Translations under genes and position numbers: made by a program
Part shown: one piece after another, positions 7,469 to 15,876 of the stretch
Numbering within the stretch: position 1 is the first letter of the stretch
Layout: every line of letters begins with the position of its first letter
The notes under the pieces: generated by a model
Told to the model about the DNA's origin: nothing
Databases searched by the model: none
The model's input: the letters and a program-made list of their open reading frames with translations, nothing else
DNA from: TMED23 sp964566055
GTDB lineage: Bacteria; Pseudomonadota; Alphaproteobacteria; Rhodospirillales; UBA2165
Length of the DNA: 44,421 bases
Reading direction: 5' to 3'
Assembly: GCA_964566055.1 (NCBI GenBank)
Contig: CAZMHI010000040.1
Location: forward strand, 1 to 44,421

Positions 7469-9549
7469 TAGCCTTCTCCTTTTCGGGTCAGCACGTAGTT
7501 TTTATTGGCGTTCACCAGGCAATCATAGTTCTCAGGAATAACCACGGTGGTTGTCGTTTCCTCAATGATCGCTGGGCCTGGAATTTCGTTATCCGCAGTT
7601 AGTTTGCTGCCATCATAGACCTGAACATCGATAAACTTGTCACCAAAATAACATTGCCGGACCAGCTTTTTAGCGGCACTTGCATCCGCTCCGCCACTTG
7701 GAATTTCAGGCAGTTTGAAAGGCGCATTGGGTGTGGTCGCCTTAACGCGCAGTGTCAGCAATTCAACGCCCTTCCACGGCATCTGAAAGGTGAAGAGCTC
7801 GAAGTGTTTGGCACCGAAGCCTTTTGTGGCATTGGCTAAGCTCTCGGCGGTAAAGTCGCCACTTTCGACATCCACCTCAACTTCATGAAATTGTCCGATA
7901 TAACGCATATCAATGGTGCGGCGGAATTTGACGAGATCTTTTTTGACGCCAATTTTCTCAAACGCCGCCAAGGCCTCATCTTCCATTTCCTGGTAAAGGG
8001 CGCCAATATCTGCAGGCTCGGCGGCATCAACCCGCCGGACATGGGAGCGCGCATAATCCTCACCGATATCCATGGCATACATGCCAAAGGCGCTATAGAG
8101 CGACGCCACCGACGGAATAACCACGGACGGAATATTAAGCCGGTCGGCGATAAAGCCGGCATGCACCGGACCACCACCGCCGCCACCAATCATCGTTGCC
8201 TGACGGACGTCATAACCGCGCTTGGTTGAGACCTTAATAATCTCATCGGCCATCGACATATTTGCCAGAGTGAAAATCGAATGGGCAGCTTCGACGACAT
8301 CCATCTCCAGCGGTTTGGCGACTTTCTCGATGGCCGTTTTGGAGCGCTCGACATCAAGGTCAATATCGCCGCCCAGGAAGAAATCAGGGGACAGCATGCC
8401 CAGAACCAGATCAGCATCGGTAACTGTTGGTTCTTCACCTTTGCCAAAGCAAGCCGGGCCCGGATCAGCACCAGCGCTTTCTGGGCCAACTCTCAAAAGC
8501 CCGAGCGAATCGATGCTGGCGATAGAACCGCCGCCCGTACCGACACTTTCAATATCAACCATACGGATGGCGACCCGCTGATCAGCAACCCAGCTCTCAC
8601 TGGTGGTTGGAATTTCGCCATGCCGCACGAGGCCAACGTCAAAACTGGTACCGCCCATATCAACCGAAAGCAATTGATCCTTGCCTTCAATTTCGCCGAG
8701 GAACCGGGCGCCGGATGGAGCTGCTGCGGGACCTGAATGGAGGAAATAAACCGCCCGGTCGATACATTGATCAACCGATTGCACCAGACCGTTGGCCAGC
8801 ATCATCAGTAAGGAGCCGCCAAAACCTGAGTCTTTTAAACGCTCTTCCAGCCGGCGCAGATAATTGGCGACCGCCGGGCCGACATAGGCGCCGACGGCTG
8901 TCGTGTTAAAGCGTTCAAACTCCCGCCAGACATGAATGGTCTCATGGGACGTCGTCACATACATATCCGGGGCGACGTTTTTAACGATCTCTGCCGCCCG
9001 TCTTTCATTGGTTGGATTGGCATAGGAATGAAGGAAACAAACCGCGGCAGCTTCAACGCCCTCATTTTGCAACTTAGCGACCGCGGCGGCTGTTGCGTCT
9101 TCATCCAACTGCTCAAGTATCTTGCCGGTGTAAAGTGTGCGTTCCGGCACGCCCAGACGCAGAGCGCGCGGTATTAAGGGCCGGTTCGGCGGGATAAACA
9201 CATTGAAAAGCGATATGTGGATCGGCTTGATGGCGCGGCGGATTTCCAGGAAATCCCGGAAATTTTGCGTCGTCAGCATACCGGTTTTGGCGCCCTTGCC
9301 GGTCAAGAGAACATTGGTCGCCAGCGTCGTGCCATGAATGAGCACGCTGATGGAACCCAGAAATTCTTCGATCGTCTCACCGAACTCGTTTGCCGCTTTG
9401 GCGACGCCGTTCATAAAGCCATCTGAAGGATCGCTGGGCGTTGTGGGCGACTTAACCAATGAAAACTGACCGCTGACTTCGTCGAGAACAAGACAGTCCG
9501 TGAAGGTGCCGCCGATATCAACGCATAAACGCTTGGGATTGGGTGCCAT
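7468..9549 (-). CDS. hyuA: Hydantoinase / 5-oxoprolinase subunit A (HyuA)
   Basis: A 693-residue ATP-binding subunit. The N-terminus carries the ASKHA phosphate-binding loop DIGGTFTDCLVLDE, followed by IHGTTLATNVLL. The second nucleotide-binding element is LLSVDMGGTSFDVGL, and the conserved GTGGGSIA and GAD-PGPACFG segments are present. Length matches full HyuA. It forms the heteromer with HyuB and supplies ATP-dependent activation of the substrate carbonyl. It is the first structural gene downstream of the GntR gene (94 bp gap containing three operator-like repeats), so it probably heads the catabolic transcript. Whether the substrate is 5-oxoproline, a hydantoin or something else cannot be read from sequence. 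Confidence 0.9.
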   Translation of the reverse strand: MAPNPKRLCVDIGGTFTDCLVLDEVSGQFSLVKSPTTPSDPSDGFMNGVAKAANEFGETIEEFLGSISVLIHGTTLATNVLLTGKGAKTGMLTTQNFRDFLEIRRAIKPIHISLFNVFIPPNRPLIPRALRLGVPERTLYTGKILEQLDEDATAAAVAKLQNEGVEAAAVCFLHSYANPTNERRAAEIVKNVAPDMYVTTSHETIHVWREFERFNTTAVGAYVGPAVANYLRRLEERLKDSGFGGSLLMMLANGLVQSVDQCIDRAVYFLHSGPAAAPSGARFLGEIEGKDQLLSVDMGGTSFDVGLVRHGEIPTTSESWVADQRVAIRMVDIESVGTGGGSIASIDSLGLLRVGPESAGADPGPACFGKGEEPTVTDADLVLGMLSPDFFLGGDIDLDVERSKTAIEKVAKPLEMDVVEAAHSIFTLANMSMADEIIKVSTKRGYDVRQATMIGGGGGGPVHAGFIADRLNIPSVVIPSVASLYSAFGMYAMDIGEDYARSHVRRVDAAEPADIGALYQEMEDEALAAFEKIGVKKDLVKFRRTIDMRYIGQFHEVEVDVESGDFTAESLANATKGFGAKHFELFTFQMPWKGVELLTLRVKATTPNAPFKLPEIPSGGADASAAKKLVRQCYFGDKFIDVQVYDGSKLTADNEIPGPAIIEETTTTVVIPENYDCLVNANKNYVLTRKGEG

Positions 9550-9580
9550 TAATTCGTTCCTTATAACCTAAATCGATTTT

Positions 9581-9626
9581 TTGTTATACAAGATGAAATT
9601 CTTGTATACAAGAATATTGTATCCAA
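9581..9626. promoter_or_regulatory. Cluster of TTGTATACAA-type operators in front of hyuA
   Basis: The centre is a perfect 18-bp palindrome, ATTCTTGTATACAAGAAT (9598-9615). It is flanked by TTGTTATACAAG (9581-9592, a one-base insertion relative to the core) and TTGTATCCAA (9617-9626, one mismatch). FadR/FCD-type GntR proteins typically bind short TTGTATACAA-like palindromes, and the gene for such a protein starts the module. The sites lie 32-77 nt upstream of the hyuA start, so binding would block hyuA expression. The repeats are seen directly; the regulator match is inference. Confidence 0.7.
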
Positions 9627-9643
9627 ATGCTTCGATATTGAGT

Positions 9644-10309
9644 CTAAGACGCGAGCTCAGGAAATTTCCGGTTGAGTGCCGAAATGAAATCAGAAATACC
9701 ATCGGCCCGGATGCTGGAATGTTCTTTAAAGGAAGCTTCCGCCGCTTCTGAATCCCGCTCAAGGATCGATTCTATAACACGCGAATGCTCTTGATAGGGA
9801 TCAGCGACCTGATTGGGCGGTTCCATATAAACGCGCCGGTAGGGCATCATCCGGTTGCGGATAGAAAGGGCCTGATCTTCCAAAAAAGTATTATGGCTGC
9901 CGGTATAAATGAGCTGGTGGAATTTAAGATCCATTAAATAATACTGCGACCAGTCATTGGTATCGACCAGTTTGGCCATTTTTTTATGGAGATTTTCTAA
10001 TGTCGCGCGTTCGTCTTCTGACATCCGGCGCGCGGCCAGACCGGCGCACAGGCCTTCGAGCACGGCCAGCACTTCATACATGTCAAAAATTTGCTGGATG
10101 GAGAAGGTGGCGACAATGGCGCTGCGCCGGGGTCGGGTTTCGACTAAGCCTGCCGCCGCCAATTCAGCAATGGCTTCCCGGATCGGTGTTCGTGACACTT
10201 CGAAGCGCTTGGCAAGTTTTACTTCGTCCAGCTTTTCACCCGGCTCCAACTTGCCGGTGAGAATTTCGAGCTCCAGTGATTTGCTGATTTTCGCCGCTTG
10301 TTTTTCCAA
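9644..10309 (-). CDS. GntR-family transcriptional regulator, FCD (FadR) subfamily
   Basis: A 221-residue regulator. The N-terminal winged helix-turn-helix contains GEKLDEVKLAKRFEVSRTP followed by IREAIAELAAAGLVE and the wing RPRRSAIVA. The C-terminal all-helical FCD ligand domain (about 85-215) shows the metal/ligand residues expected in MDLKFHQLIY, GSHN and EHSRVIESI. It is transcribed in the same direction as hyuA and lies just upstream, with the operator cluster between. It probably represses the hydantoinase/E1 operon until a carboxylate-type inducer binds. A paralogue at 18121-18786 shares the RTPxREA, MYEVLAxLEGL and LAARRMxExER segments, so the two derive from one ancestor. Confidence 0.9.
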   Translation of the reverse strand: MEKQAAKISKSLELEILTGKLEPGEKLDEVKLAKRFEVSRTPIREAIAELAAAGLVETRPRRSAIVATFSIQQIFDMYEVLAVLEGLCAGLAARRMSEDERATLENLHKKMAKLVDTNDWSQYYLMDLKFHQLIYTGSHNTFLEDQALSIRNRMMPYRRVYMEPPNQVADPYQEHSRVIESILERDSEAAEASFKEHSSIRADGISDFISALNRKFPELAS

Positions 10310-10390
10310 GGCTTGCCTCCGATGAATATCTTCTTAGCCAGCTTCACTTAGGCCGAGATCGAGTGGTGATAATTAAACAAGATTTCGATT

Positions 10391-10400
10391 ATTGTATAAT
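10391..10400. promoter_or_regulatory. Operator-like ATTGTATAAT upstream of gntR
   Basis: ATTGTATAAT lies 82 nt upstream of the regulator start in an AT-rich 170-bp gap. It resembles one and a half arms of the TTGTATACAA core and may mediate autoregulation. The same 10-mer, inverted, occurs at 25777-25786. On its own it is weak evidence. Confidence 0.3.
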
Positions 10401-10479
10401 TAAAAATTGATCTTGCATAAATATATTTCGATTTAAGTGAATCTAACTTACCGGCTGGCTAGCTAGTCAGCGCCTGACT

Positions 10480-11799
10480 CTAATCACAAACGAGGGCGCC
10501 TGCCGTCGTGCCAGGGCCGGTCCAGGAGATTTGACATTTCATACCTGGGCTCAACTCCTTGACTTTAAATGGCGGAATTTTAATTTCCCGGCCCGAAGAC
10601 GTCAGCTGGGTTGTTCGTGCGTCAAGATGTACCGCAACCGGTTTTCCTTTGCCTTTAAACAGTAGTAGGGCGTGGGGGCTCTTGCCTTTAGGTTTGATCT
10701 GGGCGAGTTCCGCTTTGAACGAAGTATATTTGACCTTTTCGACAAAACTTTCATCATCCAGTGCCTTTTTTACTAATTCCTTAGCGGCTTTGGGCAAGGC
10801 ATAGATTTTCCGAACATAGGCAAGCATGTCAGATCCGCTCATGGGATTTTCGAGACCTATTTTTTTGGCTTTAGCCTCGGCAATCAGCGCCGGATCTTTC
10901 ATCGCCTTCATAAAAGCATCCTGTAAGGCTTTTAGATATTTAGGTGGCATACCCGGCGGCCCCATTAAGGGACGGTCCAGCACTTGACTGGCCATGGCGA
11001 TTTCGAGTGCCTGTTTCTGAATTTCTGTCGCGCCCGCCTGGCCCGCTAAAATGACTTGTGGATAGCCAGGACTTTTGGTGGCAGCCGTATAGCGGAGGAT
11101 GGGGATGGCCTTGCCGTCTTTGAGCAGGCCTGGAAAATAACGCCGGTGCTCGGCATTTGCTGTCACTCCCGATCCGGCAACACCCTGTGTTTCGCCTTTT
11201 AACATCGCTGTGAATGCGTCCTTATGAGAAGGATAGTCGCCAACATAGGTGATTTTAGTGCCAAGAATATTGTTGATTGCGGCGACAAAGAATTTGTAAG
11301 CACCGCGTGAATTGCTGACACGGAGAGATTTAGATTTTAGGTCGTCCAGGGTTTTTATGCCGGCATCAGGGCGGACAATCAAATACGTATCGCCGGCAGA
11401 ATTCACATTGCCGATATAACTCAATTTCAGGGGGTCATATTTTACCGGCACTTTAAACTGCAGCGGCCACCAGGGACCAAGCGATCCCGGCATGCCCAAA
11501 TGAGTGCCGTCCTTGGGCGCCCATTGCGCCAAAAAATCCAAAACTTTGGTGCCGATCCGACCAGGTTGCGGTGAAAAAAGGATTTTAGGCTTACCGGGAA
11601 TGTATTTTTGCATGTGTTTTCCAGCCAGTTTGGCGGATTCAAAAAAACCGCCCCCCGGAAACCCCATATGAATGACGATTGGTCTTTCACCAAAATGCTC
11701 GGCCAACGATTTGGCCGATACCTCGGGTGAGCTAAAAAATGTCAGAAATCCAATAGCCGCTGCAGATGCAACTGTTTGAAAATTATCGCGCATGTTCAT
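10480..11799 (-). CDS. Bug/TctC-like solute-binding protein with C-terminal extension
   Basis: A 439-residue periplasmic protein with a signal peptide (about 1-29, ending VSA). It has the core of tripartite-tricarboxylate (Bug/TctC) receptors: GFPGGGFFESAKLAGKHMQ, a Q-P-G-R loop, GNVNSAGDTYLIVRPDAGIK, LDDLKSKSLRV and GPPGMPPKYLKALQDAFMKA. Bug proteins are usually about 320-330 residues. Here residues from about 360 to 439 form an extra beta-rich tail (HALLLFKGKGKPVAVHLDA, then MKCQISWTGPG) with two Cys, at about residues 422 and 438, that could form a disulfide. No TctA or TctB is adjacent; a TctA begins at 43775. Such orphan receptors are common for this family. The ligand, probably a carboxylate, is unknown. 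Confidence 0.75.
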   Translation of the reverse strand: MNMRDNFQTVASAAAIGFLTFFSSPEVSAKSLAEHFGERPIVIHMGFPGGGFFESAKLAGKHMQKYIPGKPKILFSPQPGRIGTKVLDFLAQWAPKDGTHLGMPGSLGPWWPLQFKVPVKYDPLKLSYIGNVNSAGDTYLIVRPDAGIKTLDDLKSKSLRVSNSRGAYKFFVAAINNILGTKITYVGDYPSHKDAFTAMLKGETQGVAGSGVTANAEHRRYFPGLLKDGKAIPILRYTAATKSPGYPQVILAGQAGATEIQKQALEIAMASQVLDRPLMGPPGMPPKYLKALQDAFMKAMKDPALIAEAKAKKIGLENPMSGSDMLAYVRKIYALPKAAKELVKKALDDESFVEKVKYTSFKAELAQIKPKGKSPHALLLFKGKGKPVAVHLDARTTQLTSSGREIKIPPFKVKELSPGMKCQISWTGPGTTAGALVCD

Positions 11800-11853
11800 C
11801 CTCCCTGTGGACTAAATGCTACCAGTTTTTTGAAATAATTCTAATTTACTTTA

Positions 11854-11888
11854 ATTGTCTTGACAATATTTGTCTAGGCAAATAATTT
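11854..11888 (+). promoter_or_regulatory. Promoter with embedded MarR-type operators
   Basis: TTGACA (11860-11865) and TAATTT (11883-11888) are separated by exactly 17 nt, a good sigma-70-type promoter. The spacer plus one base is a near-perfect 16-bp palindrome, ATTTGTCTAGGCAAAT (11868-11883, symmetric except one base pair), and ATTGTC-TT-GACAAT (11854-11867) overlaps the -35 box. A dimeric MarR protein bound there would occlude polymerase. The predicted transcription start falls at about 11895, the A of the marR ATG. Confidence 0.65.
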
Positions 11889-11894
11889 TAGATC

Positions 11895-12413
11895 ATGACA
11901 GCAAAACTGGAAGAAAAACGCGACCCAAAACTGATCGAAGATGAACTTGTCGAATTTTACAGTGGTGACGCGACGGCATTGGGCGATGACGAATCTGTCG
12001 GTTATCTCATTAAACTGACCAATCAAGTCGTCATGCGAAATCTGGATGCCGAACTTCAACCCTATGATTTAACTGCACCACAGTGGGTGCCCCTCTTGGT
12101 GATCTCGAAGGGCCGCGCTGATACTGTGGCTGGTTGCGCGCGAGAAATCGGCGTTGATACCGGCGCCATGACCCGCATGCTGGACCGGCTTGAGGCAAAG
12201 GGTTTCGTTGTTCGAAATCGCAGTGCTGAAGATCGCCGGGTCGTTAATGTCGCGCTGACCAAGGCAGGGCACGAAATTGTCAAATTGATCCCACCCACCA
12301 TTTGTCATGTGCTCAACCGGCATTTGCGGGGATTCAGTGAGAAAGAATTCGAGACTTTTAAGGATTTGCTGCGGCGGTTCCTGGCCAATGGCGAGAATAA
12401 TTCACCGGATTAA
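11895..12413 (+). CDS. MarR-family transcriptional regulator
   Basis: A 172-residue winged-helix regulator. The MarR core begins near residue 35: helix LTNQVVMRNLDAELQPYDLT, recognition region CAREIGVDTGAMTRMLDRLEAKGFV, wing NRSAEDRRVVNVALTKAGHE, and a C-terminal dimerisation helix. MarR proteins sense small, often phenolic ligands and usually control neighbouring catabolic or efflux genes. Here the Rieske oxygenase gene starts 28 nt after the stop and is the obvious target. No Shine-Dalgarno sequence precedes the ATG, and the promoter above predicts a leaderless mRNA. The first 30 residues are an acidic N-terminal extension beyond the usual fold. Confidence 0.88.
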   Translation: MTAKLEEKRDPKLIEDELVEFYSGDATALGDDESVGYLIKLTNQVVMRNLDAELQPYDLTAPQWVPLLVISKGRADTVAGCAREIGVDTGAMTRMLDRLEAKGFVVRNRSAEDRRVVNVALTKAGHEIVKLIPPTICHVLNRHLRGFSEKEFETFKDLLRRFLANGENNSPD

Positions 12414-12441
12414 AAAATAAAGTTTACGTGGAGGAAATGTT

Positions 12442-13926
12442 ATGGATGCAAAAGTCAGAGATTTTAGAACCGGCAGCCTCAAGGGCTTGAAAGCCGTTGT
12501 CGAGGAGTCGGATTACGAAAGGATATTTCCAAAAGAACGCTATATCGGCAAAGAATGGCTGCAAAAGGAATATGAACTGCTATGGCCGCGTGTTTGGCAG
12601 TGGGTATGCCGGGAAGAGGAAATTCCAAATGTCGGTGATTTCTACGAATATCGCATTGGCGATCAATCATTTCTGATCGTCCGCGGCGAAGATATGACGC
12701 TAAAATCTTATTACAACACCTGCATGCACCGCGGCACGCGTCTGGCCGAAGGCGCTCATGAATTTGGCGGTCCGGGTACGTTCAATGGAAACAAAGCTCA
12801 GTTCGATGGCAAGATTACCTGCGTCTTTCATGGTTGGGCGTGGGACCTTGATGGCGAACTTTGCCATTTGCCGGGGGCCAAAGATTTTGCCAAAGGCAGA
12901 GTAAGGCGCGAAGAGGTTTGCCTTCGTCAGACTCTGATCGACACCTGGGAAGGCTTCATCTTTATCAATATGGATATGGAAGCCGAGCCCTTGCTCGACT
13001 ATCTGCACCCCGCTCCCGATAATTTGAACGACTATGAGATTGGTAAAATGCGCATCCAACGCCATTACACCACTGTGCTGCCGTGCAACTGGAAGTACGC
13101 TATCGACCAATTTCAGGAGGGCTACCACGTTTGGGCCACTCATGTGATGGATTTGAACAATGTCGGGGCAGTTTCCACCGGTCCCGGCGGCCGCCGGGTC
13201 GGCGAGAAAAAGGGCGACAGCTATCCGCCGCCCGACAAAGTTGGCGCCATGACAGTTTATGAACAATTTGATCTGCATACCAATTTTTGGGAACCGCATT
13301 GGCAGTTGACCACAGGCTTGCCGCCCGGTGTTAAACTCGGTGATCTAAAAGATAATGATTATGCAACGCCCAGAGAGTGGGCGCGGAAAGCCATCGAAAC
13401 CATGGTTACGCAGAACCGGGTGGCCCAATACGAGCTCGACTATTTTGATGAGCTTGAGGATTTACCGCTCGACATGATGGGCCCGGAATTCATGGTCAAA
13501 CTTCGTCACGAAGCTTGCTTGGCCCACGGTATTGATCTCTCCCATCTTGAAAATCAACAGATGTTTGGTTTCCCGTGTGAGCATCGGTTATTTCCGAATA
13601 TGTTGGGCCCGGTGGCCGGTAATAGCTACGGCCTGTTTAGAGCACGGCCAAACGGCAACGATCCTGATAGCATGATCTGGGATATCTACTTTATGTTTCG
13701 CTATGGCGAAGGGGAAGAACCGCCCATTCACTATGAATTTATTCCCGAATGGCAGAACTATCCGCGTGACCGTATGCCGCCCTCCTTCATGCAGGATTTC
13801 AAAACTACGCCCCTGTTCCAGCAGGGCATGCATTCGGCTGCCTTTCCCGGACACCGCTATTGCACCCAGGAGCAAAACGTCATCCACACCCAGAAGTTAC
13901 TCGATCAGATCATTGGGATGGATTAG
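12442..13926 (+). CDS. Rieske non-heme iron oxygenase, alpha subunit
   Basis: A 494-residue aromatic-ring-hydroxylating-type oxygenase large subunit. The Rieske [2Fe-2S] ligands are C94-x-H96 and C117-x2-H120. The catalytic domain has NWKYAIDQFQEGYHVWATH, giving iron ligands H219 and H224. Glu216 stands where naphthalene dioxygenase has the bridging Asp; Glu there occurs in some carnitine/choline-type Rieske enzymes. The C-terminal carboxylate ligand is not assigned. The start has a strong GGAGG. No beta subunit, ferredoxin or reductase gene is next to it, so electrons must come from partners encoded elsewhere. It lies behind marR and ends 11 bp from the convergent TRAP permease gene. The substrate is not inferable; an aromatic or a quaternary amine would both fit the family. 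Confidence 0.85.
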   Translation: MDAKVRDFRTGSLKGLKAVVEESDYERIFPKERYIGKEWLQKEYELLWPRVWQWVCREEEIPNVGDFYEYRIGDQSFLIVRGEDMTLKSYYNTCMHRGTRLAEGAHEFGGPGTFNGNKAQFDGKITCVFHGWAWDLDGELCHLPGAKDFAKGRVRREEVCLRQTLIDTWEGFIFINMDMEAEPLLDYLHPAPDNLNDYEIGKMRIQRHYTTVLPCNWKYAIDQFQEGYHVWATHVMDLNNVGAVSTGPGGRRVGEKKGDSYPPPDKVGAMTVYEQFDLHTNFWEPHWQLTTGLPPGVKLGDLKDNDYATPREWARKAIETMVTQNRVAQYELDYFDELEDLPLDMMGPEFMVKLRHEACLAHGIDLSHLENQQMFGFPCEHRLFPNMLGPVAGNSYGLFRARPNGNDPDSMIWDIYFMFRYGEGEEPPIHYEFIPEWQNYPRDRMPPSFMQDFKTTPLFQQGMHSAAFPGHRYCTQEQNVIHTQKLLDQIIGMD

Positions 13927-13937
13927 GTGGAAGTGAT

Positions 13938-15302
13938 TTAAAAAATCGCCTCGATAATCACCTCTACCTGATCCTGGATTTGATCCATGTAGTCCGGCAA
14001 GAACAGAACGGTTGAGGGAAACAGGACAATCAGCGCCAGGCGCACCAGGTCGGCGCCGAAAAACGGCATGATGCCTTTGAATATTGTGCTCAAACTAACA
14101 TCGGGCAGCATTGATTTCAGCACGAATACGTTCATGCCAATCGGCGGTGTGATCTGGCCGATTTCGGCAACCACGACGATAACGATACCGAACCAGATTA
14201 AAATGTTTTCTGGTGAAGTGCCGAACAAAACATCCAGACCCAATCCGGCAACAAGCGGGAAAAATACCGGCACCGTTAATAACACCAAGGCAAAGGCGCT
14301 AAAGACGCAGCCGAAGGCAATATAAAATAGCAAGATGATCGTCATGACGCCCATCGCTGACATATCGAGGCTGCCGATCCAGGTCAATGTCTGACCGGGC
14401 AGATCCGCTGCGTTGATAAAAGCCGAAAATAATTGAGCGCCAAAAATAACAAAAAAGAGCATCGCCGAGGTACGAACGGACTGGAGCAGTGACTCTTGAA
14501 AGGCGGCAAACGTCAGCAGGCGCCGCCCCAGGGCGAAGAGAAGCGCGCCAATTGCTCCGATGGCGCCGGCTTCAACCGGAGTGACAAAACCGACATAGAT
14601 GCCGCCCAACACGAATAGAAATAGAACCACAACTCCCCAAACTTTTTTAAGTGAGCGGAAACGCTCCGCCAGCACCACGCGCTCGCCCCGGGGGCCAAGT
14701 TCAGGTTTAAGCCGGGTCATGACATCAATGACGACAAAATAGGTAAAGATCGAGATTAGACCGGGCACGATGCCGGCAATAAACAGCTTGCCGATATCTG
14801 AATTGGTGAGGATGCCATAGAAAACCAGCAATACACTGGGGGGAATAAGAATGCCCAGAGTGCCACCTGCGGCGATGGCGCCAGTCGACAGGCCGTCATC
14901 ATATTTATAGCGGCGCATGCTGGGCATGGCGACCGAGGCCATGGTTGTGGTTGTCACAATGGAAGAGCCACAGACAGCTGCGAAACCCCCACAGGCGGCA
15001 ACGGTGGCTTTGGCGAGGCCGCCCGGACGGTGCCCCATCCAGGCATTGGCGGTATCATAGAGGTCTTCAGACAGCTTCGAGCGGTAAACCAAATTACCCA
15101 TCAGCAGAAAAAGCGGCAACAGGGCAAAACCATAAGACATAGAGGCGTCAAATATCAGCGTGCCGGCCAGTGAGGCTGAGGCATCGAGTCCCCGAATATA
15201 AGCGAAGCCCAGAAACCCTGTTAGAAACATCGCCACGCCCAGATGGATACCGGCAAAGGCCAAACCGAGGAGGATTGCAAATCCGATGAGCCCGGCTTCC
15301 AT
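13938..15302 (-). CDS. dctM: TRAP transporter large permease (DctM type)
   Basis: A 454-residue inner-membrane protein with about 12-13 hydrophobic helices. It is the ion-coupled transport subunit of a tripartite ATP-independent periplasmic importer. Typical segments are AACGGFAAVCGSSIVTTTTM, GGTLGILIPPSVLLVFYGIL, FVTPVEAGAIGAIGALLFAL and GQITPPIGMNVFVLKSMLPD. It starts 8 nt after dctQ and is the last gene of the gntR-osmC-dctPQM run. The substrate is defined by the DctP receptor and is unknown. Confidence 0.93.
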   Translation of the reverse strand: MEAGLIGFAILLGLAFAGIHLGVAMFLTGFLGFAYIRGLDASASLAGTLIFDASMSYGFALLPLFLLMGNLVYRSKLSEDLYDTANAWMGHRPGGLAKATVAACGGFAAVCGSSIVTTTTMASVAMPSMRRYKYDDGLSTGAIAAGGTLGILIPPSVLLVFYGILTNSDIGKLFIAGIVPGLISIFTYFVVIDVMTRLKPELGPRGERVVLAERFRSLKKVWGVVVLFLFVLGGIYVGFVTPVEAGAIGAIGALLFALGRRLLTFAAFQESLLQSVRTSAMLFFVIFGAQLFSAFINAADLPGQTLTWIGSLDMSAMGVMTIILLFYIAFGCVFSAFALVLLTVPVFFPLVAGLGLDVLFGTSPENILIWFGIVIVVVAEIGQITPPIGMNVFVLKSMLPDVSLSTIFKGIMPFFGADLVRLALIVLFPSTVLFLPDYMDQIQDQVEVIIEAIF

Positions 15303-15310
15303 TGCCCCGG

Positions 15311-15871
15311 TTATTCCTGTGTATCTTTGGTCTGAGAATTTACCGGTTTTGAATAGTCCGGCCCTCTGCCGGTCAGATCACGGAACACCTGATTGAGAAA
15401 AACGAAAATGGTTAAAAAACACATGGCCGCCATCAGGAAGGCAATAGGGGCCTGGTCAATTTCAAAGTCCTCGGTCGTCATCAAATCTTCAGCCAGCCCA
15501 AAGCCGTGGAACAACAGTAAATATGAAAAGAGGATGAAGGTAAGCGCCGCGACGGCATTTACCACAATCTGCTGAAAGCGTTTGCCTTTGGGGCCAAGTA
15601 TCCCGCCGGCGAGATCGACAACCAAATGCTCCCGGGAGGCGGTGACCAGGGGCATGCCTAAATAAATCATGATGCCCATGGCTAAGGTAATCATTTCATG
15701 CGCGCCCAGCAGGGGTGCCGCAAAAAAATAGCGGCCAATGACATCGACGCAGGTGACGACCACCATCACGCACAAAAGCACATTTGCCGCCGCGCCTAAA
15801 AACTTACCGAGTCTCTGAAATAATTGAGAGCGTTTTGGGGCGTTCCAGTGCTGATCATCGAAATTCGCCAA
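15311..15871 (-). CDS. dctQ: TRAP transporter small permease (DctQ type)
   Basis: A 186-residue protein with four membrane helices (about 28-50, 58-80, 100-122 and 141-163), the topology of the DctQ subunit that bridges the receptor and the large permease. Family-like features are CVDVIGRYFFAAPLLGAHEM in the first hairpin and LVVDLAGGILGPKGKRFQQI in the loop. It lies 5 nt after dctP and 8 nt before dctM, so all three subunits are co-transcribed and present in equal copy number. Confidence 0.9.
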   Translation of the reverse strand: MANFDDQHWNAPKRSQLFQRLGKFLGAAANVLLCVMVVVTCVDVIGRYFFAAPLLGAHEMITLAMGIMIYLGMPLVTASREHLVVDLAGGILGPKGKRFQQIVVNAVAALTFILFSYLLLFHGFGLAEDLMTTEDFEIDQAPIAFLMAAMCFLTIFVFLNQVFRDLTGRGPDYSKPVNSQTKDTQE

Positions 15872-15876
15872 GGGCG

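Noticed and set aside
10465..10479. AGTCAG-CGC-CTGACT hairpin immediately after the Bug receptor stop
   Set aside because: The stem is only 6 bp and no T-tract follows on the minus strand, so I do not call it a terminator.
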